A stretch of DNA of 64,000 bases from Anaeramoeba flamelloides (Eukaryota > Metamonada > Anaeramoebidae). Location of the stretch: NCBI GenBank assembly GCA_027625915.1, contig JANTQA010000033.1, positions 8,556,001 through 8,620,000 of the forward strand. Reading direction: 5' to 3'. The translations under genes and the position numbers were made by a program. Shown piece after piece: positions 27,401-38,437 of the stretch. Under the pieces are notes generated by a model. That model made no database searches. It saw nothing but the letters and a program-made list of their open reading frames with translations, and had not been told where the DNA came from. How positions within the stretch are numbered: the first letter of the stretch is position 1; each line of letters begins with the position of its first letter.

Positions 27401-28070
27401 TGAAACGCAATTAAACGAGCAGGGCGCCAAGTCTGATACCAATTCGTGGGATGAATACGACACCCAGGAGCTATCGGAAAATGGGATTAATTCTGGTTTA
27501 AGAGAAAGTATTTCTGGCCAGCAGCTAGAAGAAATCATTATCAAAATTAAAAGAAAGGAATCAATTATCAAAGGAAATAAAATCAAAGAGGTTAAGGGCG
27601 GTAACAATGGGAAAGGCAATGGAGAAAGTCTCGAAACAGACCTATTACAAAATAGAAAGATGTCTAAAAAAACAAAAAATCAGATAACCAATTTTTCCAA
27701 TTTAAAAGATCTTTTAAAAGACTCCCAATTAATCCAAGAATTTATTTCCTTTATTTCTTCAAACTGTGACGACAATGTGTTTTTAGCTTTTGATTTTTTA
27801 ATAAGCGTGTCAAATTATTTGTCATTAGATCCCCAAGATGCATTGCTAAACTCGAAATTAATTGTCGAAAGGTTTATTAACAATGATTCAATCGATAAAA
27901 TACAAATTTCAGATATTACCAGAATTGAAATAGAATTGGATTTCACTCAAAATATTGAAGACCATCCTAACAAAACACTGTTTTCAAGAGCAATAGATGA
28001 AATTTTAAAGCAATTAAAAGAACCACACCAAAAATTCCAATTGTTTAAAAATAACTCAGGCATGAAATAA
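14111..28070 (+). CDS. Furry-family HEAT/ARM scaffold protein (Fry/Tao3/Mor2-like)
   Basis: Furry proteins are very large HEAT-repeat scaffolds that support NDR/LATS kinases with Mob in control of polarity, morphogenesis and microtubules. Proposed exons are 14111-14853, 16371-16780 and 20008-28070. Phases match at both joins, giving a 3071-residue protein, close to the family size of about 3000. Family alignment runs through the N-terminal block (SLGQYCLSQSIQLIL for SLSEYCLPSILRTL), the second exon and the third (KDHIDSFLLKKILKKCKSEK), leaving no room for a missing exon. Low-complexity insertions interrupt the scaffold: Asn/Gly/Ser at about 1209-1241, about 38 Asn at about 1828-1866, and Glu/Lys at about 2081-2133. 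The ATG is preceded by an in-frame TAA. The two long introns are typical of this locus. The family call is confident; one-to-one orthology is not tested. Confidence 0.88.
14854..16370 (+). other. First intron of the Furry gene
   Basis: The donor GTTTGT is a weak form, and the acceptor AAAATAG precedes A TAT TTG GAA. Phase 2 is preserved (AA|A, Lys). It contains a diverged dispersed repeat (15640-15785) and long T runs. I see no gene inside. Confidence 0.7.
15640..15785 (+). repeat. Dispersed repeat, direct partner at 10700-10835
   Basis: Shares GCTCAAATAACTCTAAAAAA and neighbouring motifs with the copy upstream of the Furry gene. It lies within an intron. Confidence 0.6.
16781..20007 (+). 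other. Second intron of the Furry gene, 3.2 kb
   Basis: The donor is GTAAGA and the acceptor is ATTATAG before TT AGT GCT TTA. Phase 1 is preserved (T|TT, Phe). Short open frames inside (17746-17958, 19131-19316) look random. It carries the inverted partner of the 7650 repeat at 18160-18545. Confidence 0.75.
18160..18545 (-). repeat. Dispersed repeat, inverted partner of 7650-8040
   Basis: The reverse complement matches the first long intron of the Sec7-PH gene, including the AAACCTTTCAGTTTATATAT segment and the TTTTGAAATTAAATTTTG segment. Similarity fades at both edges. Confidence 0.65.
24336..24450 (+). repeat. AAT/AAC codon run coding for about 38 Asn
   Basis: A near-pure AAT tract within Furry exon 3, with AAC interruptions near its 3' end. 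It is in frame and preceded by a Thr run. A typical replication-slippage expansion, probably variable between strains. Confidence 0.95.
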
Positions 28071-28444
28071 ATAATAATGAATTGATTGTTCATTTTTTTT
28101 TTTTTTTTGTTTTTCAAAAAAAATGTCAAATTAATGTTTGTTGTTCTTCTTATTCTTTTTGTTTTTTTTTATTTGAATTGTTGAAATCTCATATTTTAAT
28201 TTATTCTTAACATTTATTATAAATAGATTGATTCAATTATTAATTGATTTTAGAATATATATACATGTATGTATATTTTTATTCGTAAATCATTTGTATA
28301 AATCAAAACAATGATAATATATATCTATATTTTTTTTTTTTTTCTTTTTTTGCAAATTCAATCATTATGTTTTATATCATAACAGTTTAAATAAACTTTT
28401 TTTTTTCCCCCAATTTTGTTTTTAATAATTTTTACCTTTTATGT

Positions 28445-28720
28445 TTATAATTGTTTTTTTATATCAAAAGGTCTAGGTATTGTCTGAAAACCTGAAATAT
28501 TTAAAATGATTTGATTTGCTCTTGTAAACAGGATAGTACAGATTATAGGCGGAACATTAAAGGGTGGATTTTGATTCAATTTGATAAGGGAAAAGGTATT
28601 ATGGTTAAAAATAATTTTCTGAAATGGAAAAAAAAAAAAATTGTAATTTTTAATGGTTGTGTAATAAGAATTAAAAATCAACCAGAAAGTGAAGTTCATG
28701 ATCGATCTTCAAAAATCAAC
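28445..28720 (-). other. Coding-like patch of unclear strand
   Basis: Base composition is less A/T-rich than the flanks. On the minus strand an 84-codon frame ends FTRANQIILNISGFQTIPRP before FDIKKQL, faintly like the C-terminus of LSm proteins. On the plus strand an AG acceptor before GATAGTACAG and a GTATTATGG donor bracket DSTDYRRNIKGWILIQFDKG. Neither reading yields a complete gene. It could be an exon remnant or part of a mobile element. Confidence 0.25.
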
Positions 28721-30062
28721 AATTAAAAAAGAGGACATTTTACGAAAAAAAGCACCAAATATGGGCACCCTATTTCCAATTTGAATGGTTATGAATTATT
28801 ATTTTGAAAACAACTGTACTAGTTTTGAAGTGTCGCACTTTGGTGCTTTTTGAGATCCCCAAGATTTTTTTCATTTTTTTTTTCGTTTCTCAAATGAATT
28901 ATCTTTTTCTCCAGAAGGTTACATAATCCTAACTTTGTTAAATATAGAGGGTTACAAAACAACCACAAATTCAATTAAATCGAATTAAATTGTTTGCGAA
29001 ACTGAAAGAAAATAATTAGTTTTAAATTGAAGAAATTTACCCATTTGGAAATATAAAATCAAGAAACCGGAAATTTTATTTTTTATTTTGAATTTTTTGG
29101 AATTGTGAATGCTTTTTAAACTTTTTATTTTTGTAATTGGATTTTTCAATGAGATCCTCTCAGAAATTTTTTTTTTTATTATTTGAATTTTGCCAATTAA
29201 AAGAACAGCAATTTCACAATATCCTTTTTAGGTTCAAGTCACCTTTAGAGTATTGATCCAATTCACAGTGAATGATAGTACCCATAATAATTACAAAAAA
29301 AATTTACCTTACAATAGAAAAGTATTAGAATAGTATTTCTTTTCAATCTAGCAAAAGTATATTTTAGGATAAAGTTGAGCATGATAAAAAAATGTATTTT
29401 TCTCTGTATTTCTACTCTTTGGACTGTGAATGAAAAGCAATCACATTTTTTATTTTTTTAAATTATTTTTACTTGATAATATCCTGATTTGGGACATAAT
29501 AAAGCATGTGTACACTGACTTGATTCTCTTTTACCATTAAAACTAATAAATATATATATATATATAGATAAAGTTAGATATATAAAGAATTTACGATTTC
29601 AAAAATTACTATATTTGTAAAGTGAACCAATTAACTAGAAAGGAATTGTTTTTAAAATGAAATTTTACAATTATTTAAAAAAGTTAATTTTTAAGATGGT
29701 TTGTTTTTCTAAAGATAACATAAAAGAAAAAAAAAATTATTATTAAAAAAACAATTTTTTAAAATTAGAAATTTTCTGCCTGGGAATTTTGTTCAACAAA
29801 AAAAAAATGTAAAGGGTTGTTACCATTTTATGTTTACAAAAAACCCAAGGTATAATATTTTTATCATTTGTAAATGTTTCATAACTTTTTCTATTTATTT
29901 ATTTATTTTTTTATTTTGAAGGGAGGAAATTAATTTCCTCTTACAGCCGTCAAGTTTTTTTTAATTTGAGAAATAAGAATAAAATTTTTGAAATTTTCTT
30001 ATAAATTAACAAATTAAAAAAAATACACCTTTGGTTTTCTTTATTTTTCTGTTTATTTGTGA

Positions 30063-30270
30063 AGTGTTCTAGGTTTTTTTTACTTTTTGTAATAAACAGA
30101 AAATTTTAATAAATTTTCGGTTTATTTCAAAAAGTAAAAAAAACCTAAGGAACATCGATCGATTTTACAAATAAAATAGAAAACCTCAAGAAAACCTAGG
30201 CACTCTACAGCACTTGACGACACTTTCCCTAATTTCAAAATTTTTGTTTAGAAATTATAATAAAGAATCA
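30063..30270. repeat. Hairpin repeat plus CACTCTACAGCACT tail
   Basis: A fold-back segment TTCTAGGTTTTTTTTACTTT with its return arm AAAAAAAACCTAAGGAAC is followed by GGCACTCTACAGCACT and GACGACACTTTCCCTAATTT. The tail recurs at 44310-44400 and its 16-base core recurs inverted at 62803-62818. The hairpin recurs at 12434-12515. Confidence 0.7.
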
Positions 30271-31357
30271 TAATTTTCTTTATCATTAAATAATGATAAA
30301 ATAAATAATGAGTCTTTGTTTCAATAAAAATCAAATTTATTATTTTTATTGATTTTGTTAATTTGAATTAGTTCTTTAATCCAAATTGTTCCATTTTTTC
30401 ATAGAATGGGCAGTAAATTTTTCTCTTTATAAGATATTTTTTTTGAATTTAACAAAAACTTTTATATTTTTTGAGAAATAGGAAATTTTATACCTAATTT
30501 TTGTCTAGCCAATTAAAAAAGAATGGAGTCACCCTTTTCCAAAATAGACAATTTTGGAAACCTACTTTTTTGTTTTGTTTAAAAAAAGTACGATCAAATA
30601 AAAATTACTAATAATCTAAAAATCAAAATATAAAAACTTTTTTATTATTGAATATCCTTTTTTCTATCTCTACTCTGGTTCCCTAATTCTCATTTTGGTA
30701 AATGAATTTGAATATTTTTTTTGTGAAAAATTGTTAAAATCATAACAAATTGTTGAACAATAAACTAAGAATGTAAATAACAAATATTTGCAGTTTGTAC
30801 AAGATTATTATAAATATATATAAACCTCAATCAAACAATTTCGAAATACCCAAAATCAAAAAAAAAACTAAAAAAACCAAAAAAACCCTCAATTTATTGT
30901 CTTTTTCCAAACTTAATATAAAATCGCATTTATATTAACTAGTATTATTGTTTTTTTAAGTTATCACTTTAATCCAAATAAAATAAAAAAATCTAAAACT
31001 CGAAAATAACAATCAGTGTGTCCAAAATAATGAAACGAGAGGTAAAAAAAATGTATTGGTAAATTTGATGAAATTACACCAATAATTGTTGATCGGCTAA
31101 ATGATAAAATACTATTGAACATTATTATATGATTATTCTATTTAACAAACTCAACATTAAATCTACGTCAGCCATTGAAAAAAATTTCCAGACCTAACGA
31201 AACAGATTACGTAAATCGAAAAAAGGAAATGAAAACCAAATAAAAAAAACAAAAATGAGATAGTTTGTAAAATAAAAAATTATTTCCAAATAGACTGTGA
31301 AGTTTAATATTGTTATTCTTTCAACTGTTTAAAATGTTTCCAAATTTTAGAATAAAT

Positions 31358-31381
31358 TATATATATATATATATATATATT
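31358..31381. repeat. (AT)n microsatellite
   Basis: Alternating AT run. Similar runs lie at 40902-40931 and 60830-60854. Confidence 0.9.
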
Positions 31382-31429
31382 CATTACAAGTATCATAAAC
31401 CTTAACCCATGCGCAATAAATGATTTCTA

Positions 31430-31550
31430 AATTTTTTAAGATTTTTAATAAATATGTAATTTTTCTAAAAAATATAAAACTTTATTTGTGTTCCCCGGTA
31501 GGGAGATTTATTGTAAACGAAATATAGGTTTATAATATTAAAATAAAACA
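31430..31550 (+). repeat. Dispersed repeat, inverted partner at 32960-33100
   Basis: AAAATATAAAACTTTATTTG followed by TGTTCCCCGGTAG matches the reverse complement at 33010-33070. The two copies face each other across 1.4 kb, so they could be the ends of an old element, though I see no coding region between them. Confidence 0.6.
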
Positions 31551-32091
31551 GTTTAATGTAAGAATAAAAATGATTGGGGGTTGTTTTTTTTTGATTTTGG
31601 AGTATTATTTTCAATTTTCGAAATTAGAATTTTCCCAAACATTTTTATTCGATAATATAGGGGTCAGAACTCTGCAACAAGGCAAAATTTTAAAATATTT
31701 TATTGGTGGTATTCTCTATTGACAAATTTTATAGATGCTAACTGTCAAAAAAATCGGATTGACTCAGAAACATTGAAAATTTAGTTTAGTGAGATTAAAT
31801 TTTTTTTTTTTTCCATTTTTACTTAAATAGAAAAACTTTAAATTCATTGTATTTCTCACATCATTAAAATTTTTTACCCTTTTTATTACCCTTTTAATCA
31901 TTATTACACAATCAATACAAAATCTTTGATACCTAGAATATTAATGTAATGGTTTTTTTTTTTTTATTTTTTGAGATAATTCTTTTGGTTAAAAAAAAAA
32001 AATGATTTGATAAACCTATTAAAAAATATTGCTATTTAATCAAAAGAATAGTTATAATTATTAAATTTTTAAAGTCATTTAAAAGTGTATA

Positions 32092-32287
32092 AAGTCAGTT
32101 TCACTTTTAAGGCACAAACTTTCAACGAAATTTAAGGCACAAAAAAATCTCAAATTAAGGCACAAAATTTGGAATTTTTTTTTTTTACAATTTATTTTAC
32201 TAGAATCCAAATGTTGTGCTTTAATTTGAGATTTTTTTGTGCCTTAAATTTCGTTGAAAGTTTGTGCCTTAAAAGTGAAACAGACTG
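32092..32287. mobile_element. TA-flanked palindromic miniature element
   Basis: Two arms of about 80 bases form a near-perfect inverted repeat around a short T-rich loop. The ends are (A/C)AGTC(A/T)GTTTCACTTTT and are flanked by TA on both sides, as expected for Tc1/mariner-type insertion. Each arm carries three spaced copies of AAGGCACAA, or AAAGCACAA in one case. No coding capacity. The high arm identity suggests a young insertion. Confidence 0.85.
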
Positions 32288-32959
32288 TATTAAAAATTGT
32301 GTTTTTGTTCTAAGATGATATTTGATTTTTTCAAAATAAAATATTGTTGAAGATATTTGTGAATTAAGTAATTTTATCCTCAAAATTCAAAAAAATAATT
32401 TTTTTTCTGACAAAAATGATTTTAATCGTTGAAAATTTTCCTCTGTAATAGACCAAATTAATCTTTATTCAGAATAATTTTTAAGATTCCAAATTTTTTG
32501 CAATTATTTTTCATTTTTTGAAAACCAAAAAACAACTTTTTTGGAGCAATTTGTTAAAAAAAAGATCTCAATTTTATTGAAAAATTTTGTTAAGTTACTA
32601 TCAAATTTTCATTTATTTAAACAACTTTAATTCAATTATTTTTAATGGTTAGGATTTTAATTAAATGACTAATCATTAAAGCAATAACATAATATAATTT
32701 TTGTTCAAAATTAAAACTTGACAACATAAAACCTAAAAGATTTTTGACTATTCTCAAGAATTAACTTAATTGTTAATAAAAAATATAGGTTGCTTTTTTC
32801 ATTTTATATTATAAACATGTGAATTTTGAATTTCAAAAAAATAGACTCAAATTAAAAAATTGCTGAAATGAGGACTCATCCATTTCATAAGCCAAAAGAA
32901 ATAATTACAAAAAAAAAAAATCAAAGTACCTTAGCAAGATTTCAATTCATTTTTAAAAC

Positions 32960-33100
32960 ATAATACTCCATTAAATGGAGATTTTTTGTTATTATAAACC
33001 TCTAGTTAGTTGGTAATAAACCCACTACCTTGGAACACAAATAAAGTTTTATATTTTTTAGAAAAATTGCATATTTACTTATAAACTTTTATATGTCCCT
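32960..33100 (-). repeat. Dispersed repeat, inverted partner of 31430-31550
   Basis: CTACCTTGGAACACAAATAA followed by AGTTTTATATTTTTTAG is the reverse complement of the 31.5 kb copy, with a few changes. Confidence 0.6.
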
Positions 33101-34530
33101 ACAACCCAAAAAACACTAAAATTGGAAAAATAAACAAATACTCTTCATTTATACAATTAAAAAAACTAAATGAAAAAATAAAAATGAATAAAGTTTCAAT
33201 TTAACTTTTTCTTGAAAACATTTTTTGCCAAAATCATTGAATTCACACTTGAAATTAAGTACATTTTTAGATGCACTATCTTGTTTTAACTAATTTACTC
33301 CAACAAATTCTAAATTATGGGAATTTTCTTTTCACAAAAGGGACTAATTTGGTCTTCAAATGTTTTTTTTTTATTTTTAAATGGTAAAATTAAAAAAAAG
33401 TTAAATTAAAAAGATAAACTCTATGGAAAAGCTTTCTAATTTAATATATTAACTTATTATTTGATTTCAAACTTTTCACAGCCCCAATTTTTCAAAAAAA
33501 AAAAAATAAAAAAGTGTACACTAATTTCAAAAAATATTTTTGATAATCAAAAGTTGAGAGTTTTTTTATTCTAAAAAAAATTATCCCAGTGGTTAATTAA
33601 ATTAATTTATAAGTTTAGATTTCGAAAAATATTAATCAGAAACAAATCGTGCTTAATTTTATTAAGGAGATATTAAAGCTTGGGTATTTGCAGATGTATA
33701 AGTGGGCGGTTTGAAACAAAAAACAAAATAATAATGAAAATAATAATTTTTAATATGATTTTGTTTCAATCAAAAATATTTTTGAAAAGTGACAAATTTG
33801 ATCCCATTCATAAATATGGTACTTTTTTAATAAAATTAATTGTGTACATTTTAGATGCTTCAGAAAAGGGTCAGAGAAATCATTTTATCCAACTCATAGA
33901 TCGAATTTTATTTTTTTAGTGTTTTTAAGATTTTTAACTACAATAGTACAATTATTTTTAAATATCATTTGTTTATGATTTTTCTTTTTTTTATTTCTAT
34001 ATTTTTTGAAAAATACCCTTTTTCATTTTAATATATTTTTTTATAACATATCTGATATTGTACTGACAAAAACCAAATGATTTTAATTAAATAATTGGAT
34101 AAGAATTATAGATTAAATGAAAATAGATTAATTTACAGAATCCATTTTTGATCTCAGAGATGAAATAAGTAATTCTATTATAACATAGCAATAATCTTTA
34201 ATTTGATTAAAAAATATTCAATTTTTTTATTAAAAATAATTTTCCGGTAAAAAAAGAAAATTGTAAATCAAACAAAAAAATAAACTATGAAAAAATCAAT
34301 AAAATAAAATTAAATGGGAAGAAGCAAATTTAAAATCGGTTTAAGAAAAAATCAATAGCAAATGATGATATTAAAATAACACGGTGAAATTGTTAAATCA
34401 GTTTTCTATAATAAAATCCCCAAATCTTCCTTGAAAAGTTATGCATTAGGGGATCAAAGGAACCGAAAATATTCAAGATTTAAATATAATATTGATTTGT
34501 TAGTATTCCTTTATATAAAAAATTCTAAAA

Positions 34531-34838
34531 AGGAAGGATCAAATTGCAAAATTTATCTCTAAAAATAGAGTAAATTTTTTAGGAAAGTTTTTATCAAAAA
34601 TTCAAAAAAAATCAAAAAATTTGAAAATATTACAAAAAATTTGAACAAATTGTATTCCTAAATTAAATTTTACTGAAAATAACCAGACCTTTACTTTCAA
34701 AATGGATTTTAACTTAGGTCAACCATTTGGTAGTCAATTGGATGTTGCATTGGTACAAGAAGAAAAAAAATCAAGGATTATATTTTGAAACACCAGATTA
34801 TAGTCTTTGTACACACATTATTTTGATCATTGTAGTAT
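34531..34838 (+). repeat. Dispersed repeat, direct partner at 51040-51330
   Basis: Shared landmarks in order are GGATC(A/T)AATT, AATTTTACTGAAAATA, TTACCTTCAAAAT-like, ATTTTGAAACAC(C)AGATTA and TTATTTTGATCA. Identity is moderate with indels. No coding capacity seen. Confidence 0.65.
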
Positions 34839-35505
34839 TGGATTTTTTTTAGAAAGCTGAATAAATATTTTGTTATATTTATTTTGCAATAAATAGTATT
34901 CACTAAATCAGTTTTATTATAAAAAATAATTTCTGCCACCAATCTCAAAAAAAATCCAATAATTTTTATTCTTAGAAATCTGAAATAATTCTTTTTCTAT
35001 ACAAAGTTAATTTCATCACGGTAGAATTCATTTTGAGTATTTTATTCAACTCTAATACAATTTTTAAATTTATTTTTCAAATTAAAAAAACTTTTTTAAA
35101 ATCGAAGTAATTTTTGACAAATAAAAAAATCAAAAGAAACGGAATTTCCAAAAAGAGACAATAAAAATAAAATCCAAATCTCACATCAACAACAACTATG
35201 GTAACACGCCTCTTTAAATATTGGATTAGTTTTGAACCATTTCCAAGATAAGAGGAATTATTACTAAAAGAAGAAACATTAAAAATTGAAAATTGAAGAG
35301 CAACATTTTGAGATTAAAAAAAATTTCATACTTTAGTGATCAGATCTTATTAAAGAGAAGAGACTTGCTCCAAACATTTACCTTTCCTTCTTTAAAAATA
35401 AAGAATTAATTCTAAATAGAGGAAAAATTAACCACAGAGTTTAAATCGAGGTCTTTTCATTTTTTTTCGTTAATTTCTAAAAGTATTTTTTATTATTGAA
35501 CAAGA

Positions 35506-38437
35506 ATGGGTGCAGAAAAAAAAGGATCAAAACACAAGAAAGTATACATTGACAAAGTCTTAAAACTTTTGGATACCTATCAAAAAGTTCTTATTGTTTC
35601 TTCCAATAATATTTCATCCAAACAAATTCAAATCATTAGAAAAGCACTTTTAAAAAAGGCTGTTGTACTTATGGGAAAAAATGTAAGTATTTGCTTTTTT
35701 CTTTTTTTTTTTTTTTTTTTTGGTTGATAAATCTTCCAAATAAAATAAAATTTTTTGCTCTCTAAAAAACAAACAACAAACTTCAAACAATAAAAAAAAA
35801 ATCAATCTCAAATACAAAAATTCAAAAAGTCCTTAATCAGAAGAGCATGTAAAATGTATGCAGAAAAAAACCCAAAGGTCAACGAGTTAATTCCTTTAAT
35901 CAAACAAAACATTGGGTTAGTTTTCACAAACGAGGATCCAAGAGAAATCCGTGAAATTATTGTTGAAAACAAGATCAACGCACCAGCTAAGGCAGGAACA
36001 ATCGCACCAAATGACGTTATCGTACCAAAGGGTGACACTGGTTTAGAGCCAACCCAAACAACATTTTTACAAGCCTTAGATATCCAAACAAGAATTGCCA
36101 AAAGACAAATTGAAATCCTTTATGATGTCAAACTTGTTTCAGAAGGTGAAAAAGTTGGATCCTCAGAGGCTACCCTTTTAAGCAAACTTGGAATCAAACC
36201 TTTTGTTTATGGAATGAAACTTGTTCGAGTGTAAGTTTTTCGCTTTAAAATTTTTTTTTTCTTTTATTTATTCTTTTTATTTTTTACTTTATTAACTTTT
36301 TTATTCTCTTTATTTTCCTTTTTGTTCTCTTTTGTTTGAAACAAAAAACATTTCTTTTATATTTCTTTTCTGAATTTAATATATTTCTTTCAAAAATATT
36401 TTGTTCTTTGCTTCTGATATTTTTTGCTTTTTTTTTTTTTTTTTTTTATCTACCTTATTCTTTATTTTCTTTTTCTTTTTCTTTGATCAAGTTTCTAAAA
36501 AAATCAACAACTAGTAGTTGTTAATATTTTATGTTCTCCTCTTGAACTTTGATCAAATCTTAATACCTAAAGATGTATAACAAAAAAGAATCAACAAAAA
36601 TTTCCAAACAAAAACAATTCATATTTCATTTTAACAATTATTTTATGAAACACTTTTCAAAACTTTTTGTTACACACATTAACGAAACGTGCTAACACTC
36701 TTTTTTTTCCAATCTCTCATTTGCTGGTATTTGAAATTTAAATGATCAAAAATTTCGGAACTTTTTTTTTTAATTCTGAAATCTTACTGTACTACGGATT
36801 CTATGTTTAACTCAATGTTTTGCAAATAAAGCACCAAAAAAAAGTTCATCAAAAATCGTTAGAGATCATTGATTACGATCTATTTCTTGGAATTAACTCT
36901 ACGAGAAAAAAAAAAAAAAGAAAATCAAAAGGAAGTGTCCATTAGGGAAAAAAAAGTTATAACACTATTTTTAATTGGGAACCTGAAAATTCAAAGTAGT
37001 GTCGATTAATAAAAGAAAAAATAAATGTTTCAAAGGCCAAATGGAGGAATCAAAACAATAGTAGTTTTTCTAATACTAGCTTTTGGTCTGAGGTTTTTCT
37101 TTGATTGATTGATCATTTTTAAAAATATGTTATAAATATTTGGCTATTTTCGAGATCTCCAAAACCACTCAAACGATTTCGCTATGAAAGGGGAGATTTA
37201 AATTGTGTTTTTTGATTTGATTGAAAATAATAGAAATAGATTATTATTTGAAGTAAATTGGTTTCTTCTATTAATTGATTTTACTTTTTCGTTTTCAGGT
37301 TTCTGTGATTCTATTAATGTTCCCAATTAAAAACCGTGCTTTACCTTTTTTCCCTGTTTCACTTTTTTCCCATTTAAATTTCAAATACCATTATTAAAAA
37401 ATACATTAATTTGTTTTAAAGATCTAATGGAAACTCAATTTATTTACTTTTATATTCACACTAAACAGATTACTGTTTTGATAAAGAAGGAAAAAATAGA
37501 GATATCATGTTTTTACTTGTGTTTATTTCTTTAAGGGACTAGTCTCTATTATTTTTTTTTTACCAATTTCTAAATAAGGATTCCTTATCTAGAAATAAGT
37601 TTAATATTGAAAATAAATAGGGGTTTTCAAATCTAAGTAATCGGCAAATAATTTTCTCAATCTCTATTAAATTTAGGTTAAATAATTTAATAGAGATTAG
37701 TCCCTTAAAACACTATTTATAAAAGAAAAAGAAAAGAAAATGAAGTGAAAATAAATCCCATTTAAATCTCAAATACCGGCATTAAACAATACATTAATTT
37801 ATTCCAAAGATTTAATAGAAATTCAATTCGTTTACATTTATATTTACACGAAACAGATTAATTTTTAAAATGAGACGAAAAAAAAAGGGGTTGATCTCTT
37901 TTCGTAATTTATTAAACAATCCATCTTTAAAAAAAAACTATTTGCTTTACAAGACTTTTCACAGAACAAAAACCTCTTCTAAATCTCAAAAATACTGCTT
38001 TTAACTCTTTTTTTTTTTTATTTTATTTTTTTTTTTTTTCAAATCAAACAAAAAGATACGACAATGGTTCAGTTTATGGTCCAGAAGTTCTTGATATCAC
38101 TGATGAAATGCTAAAAAAAAACGTCTTAGAAGAACTTGGAAACATTTCAGGAATCAGTCTTGAATTAGGATTCCCAACACAAGTTTCTCTTCCTTATTCC
38201 TTTATGAACAACTTTAGAAACATTCTTGCCATTTCCCTTGAAACAGGATATGAAATCAAAGAAGCAGAATCCATCCGTGAATTACTTGAAAACCCAGAAG
38301 CCTTAAAAGAGCTCATGGAAAAACAAAACGAAGGAGAAAAAGATGAAAAAGAAGATGAAAAAGAAGAAGAAGAACCAGAACCAGAATCAGAATCAGAATC
38401 AGACGACGACATGTTTGGTGGTGGTCTTTTTGATTAA
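35506..38437 (+). CDS. RPLP0: 60S ribosomal stalk protein P0 (uL10)
   Basis: P0 anchors the P1/P2 stalk on the large ribosomal subunit and helps recruit translational GTPases. Exons are 35506-35682, 35830-36230 and 38056-38437, with phases 0 and 2 matched, giving 319 residues, within the usual 310-325. Visible landmarks are MGAEKKGSKHKKVYIDKVLK at the N-terminus, the rRNA-binding region through LMGKN-SLIRRACK, GLVFTNEDPREIREII, NAPAKAGTIAPNDVIVPKGD, and VRV-YDNGSVYGPEVLDIT across the second join. The C-terminus is a Glu/Ser-rich hinge ending SDDDMFGGGLFD, the conserved P-protein tail. An AATAAA-type signal follows at about 38521. The second intron is 1825 bp, long for a highly expressed gene, and is filled with repeats. 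Confidence 0.97.
36944..37371 (-). mobile_element. Terminal-inverted-repeat element, family A copy 2
   Basis: The right end, read inward on the minus strand, gives GGGAAAAAAGTGAAACAGGG and TTTTTAATTGGGAAC, as in copy 1. The left end keeps TTTTTAATTGGGAAC but its outermost part is degraded. The internal GAGATCTCCAAAACCAC is the reverse complement of copy 1, so the element is inverted relative to it. It lies inside the P0 intron. Confidence 0.75.
37371..37500 (+). repeat. Direct repeat in the P0 intron, partner at 37757-37885
   Basis: CATTTAAATTTCAAATACC, then ACATTAATTTGTTTTAAAGA, and later CACTAAACAGATTA recur about 386 bp downstream with substitutions. Confidence 0.75.
37535..37704. mobile_element. 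TTAA-flanked miniature inverted-repeat element
   Basis: The ends GGGACTAGTCTCTATTA and the inverted TAATAGAGATTAGTCCC are each flanked by TTAA. A 170 bp non-coding element with TTAA target duplication resembles piggyBac-type insertions, but the superfamily is inferred only from the TTAA. An internal short hairpin AATAAGGATTCCTTATCT is also present. Confidence 0.7.
37757..37885 (+). repeat. Direct repeat in the P0 intron, partner at 37371-37500
   Basis: CATTTAAATCTCAAATACC, then ACATTAATTTATTCCAAAGA, and later CACGAAACAGATTA, in the same order as the upstream copy. Together they bracket the TTAA-flanked element. Confidence 0.75.

Larger units (their letters stand above)
28071..35505. other. 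Gene-poor interval between the Furry and P0 genes
   Basis: I find no gene I can name in this 7.4 kb. It holds a coding-like patch at 28445-28720, a hairpin repeat at 30063-30270, an inverted repeat pair (31430-31550 with 32960-33100), a TA-flanked palindromic element (32092-32287), a short open stretch at 33619-33921 and a dispersed repeat at 34531-34838. The P0 promoter must lie near 35400; no motif is recognised. Confidence 0.55.
36231..38055 (+). other. Second intron of the P0 gene, repeat-filled
   Basis: GTAAGT donor and AAAAAG acceptor, joining GT|A (Val) in VRVYDNG. Inside are a family A inverted-repeat element (36944-37371), two direct repeats (37371-37500 and 37757-37885) and a TTAA-flanked miniature element (37535-37704) between them. 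T-rich runs precede the acceptor. Confidence 0.9.

Noticed and set aside
33619-33921. Helix-like short frames (KQIVLNFIKEILKLGYLQMY and ASEKGQRNHFIQLIDR)
   Set aside because: Too short, broken by stops, with no family similarity; within chance expectation for this length.
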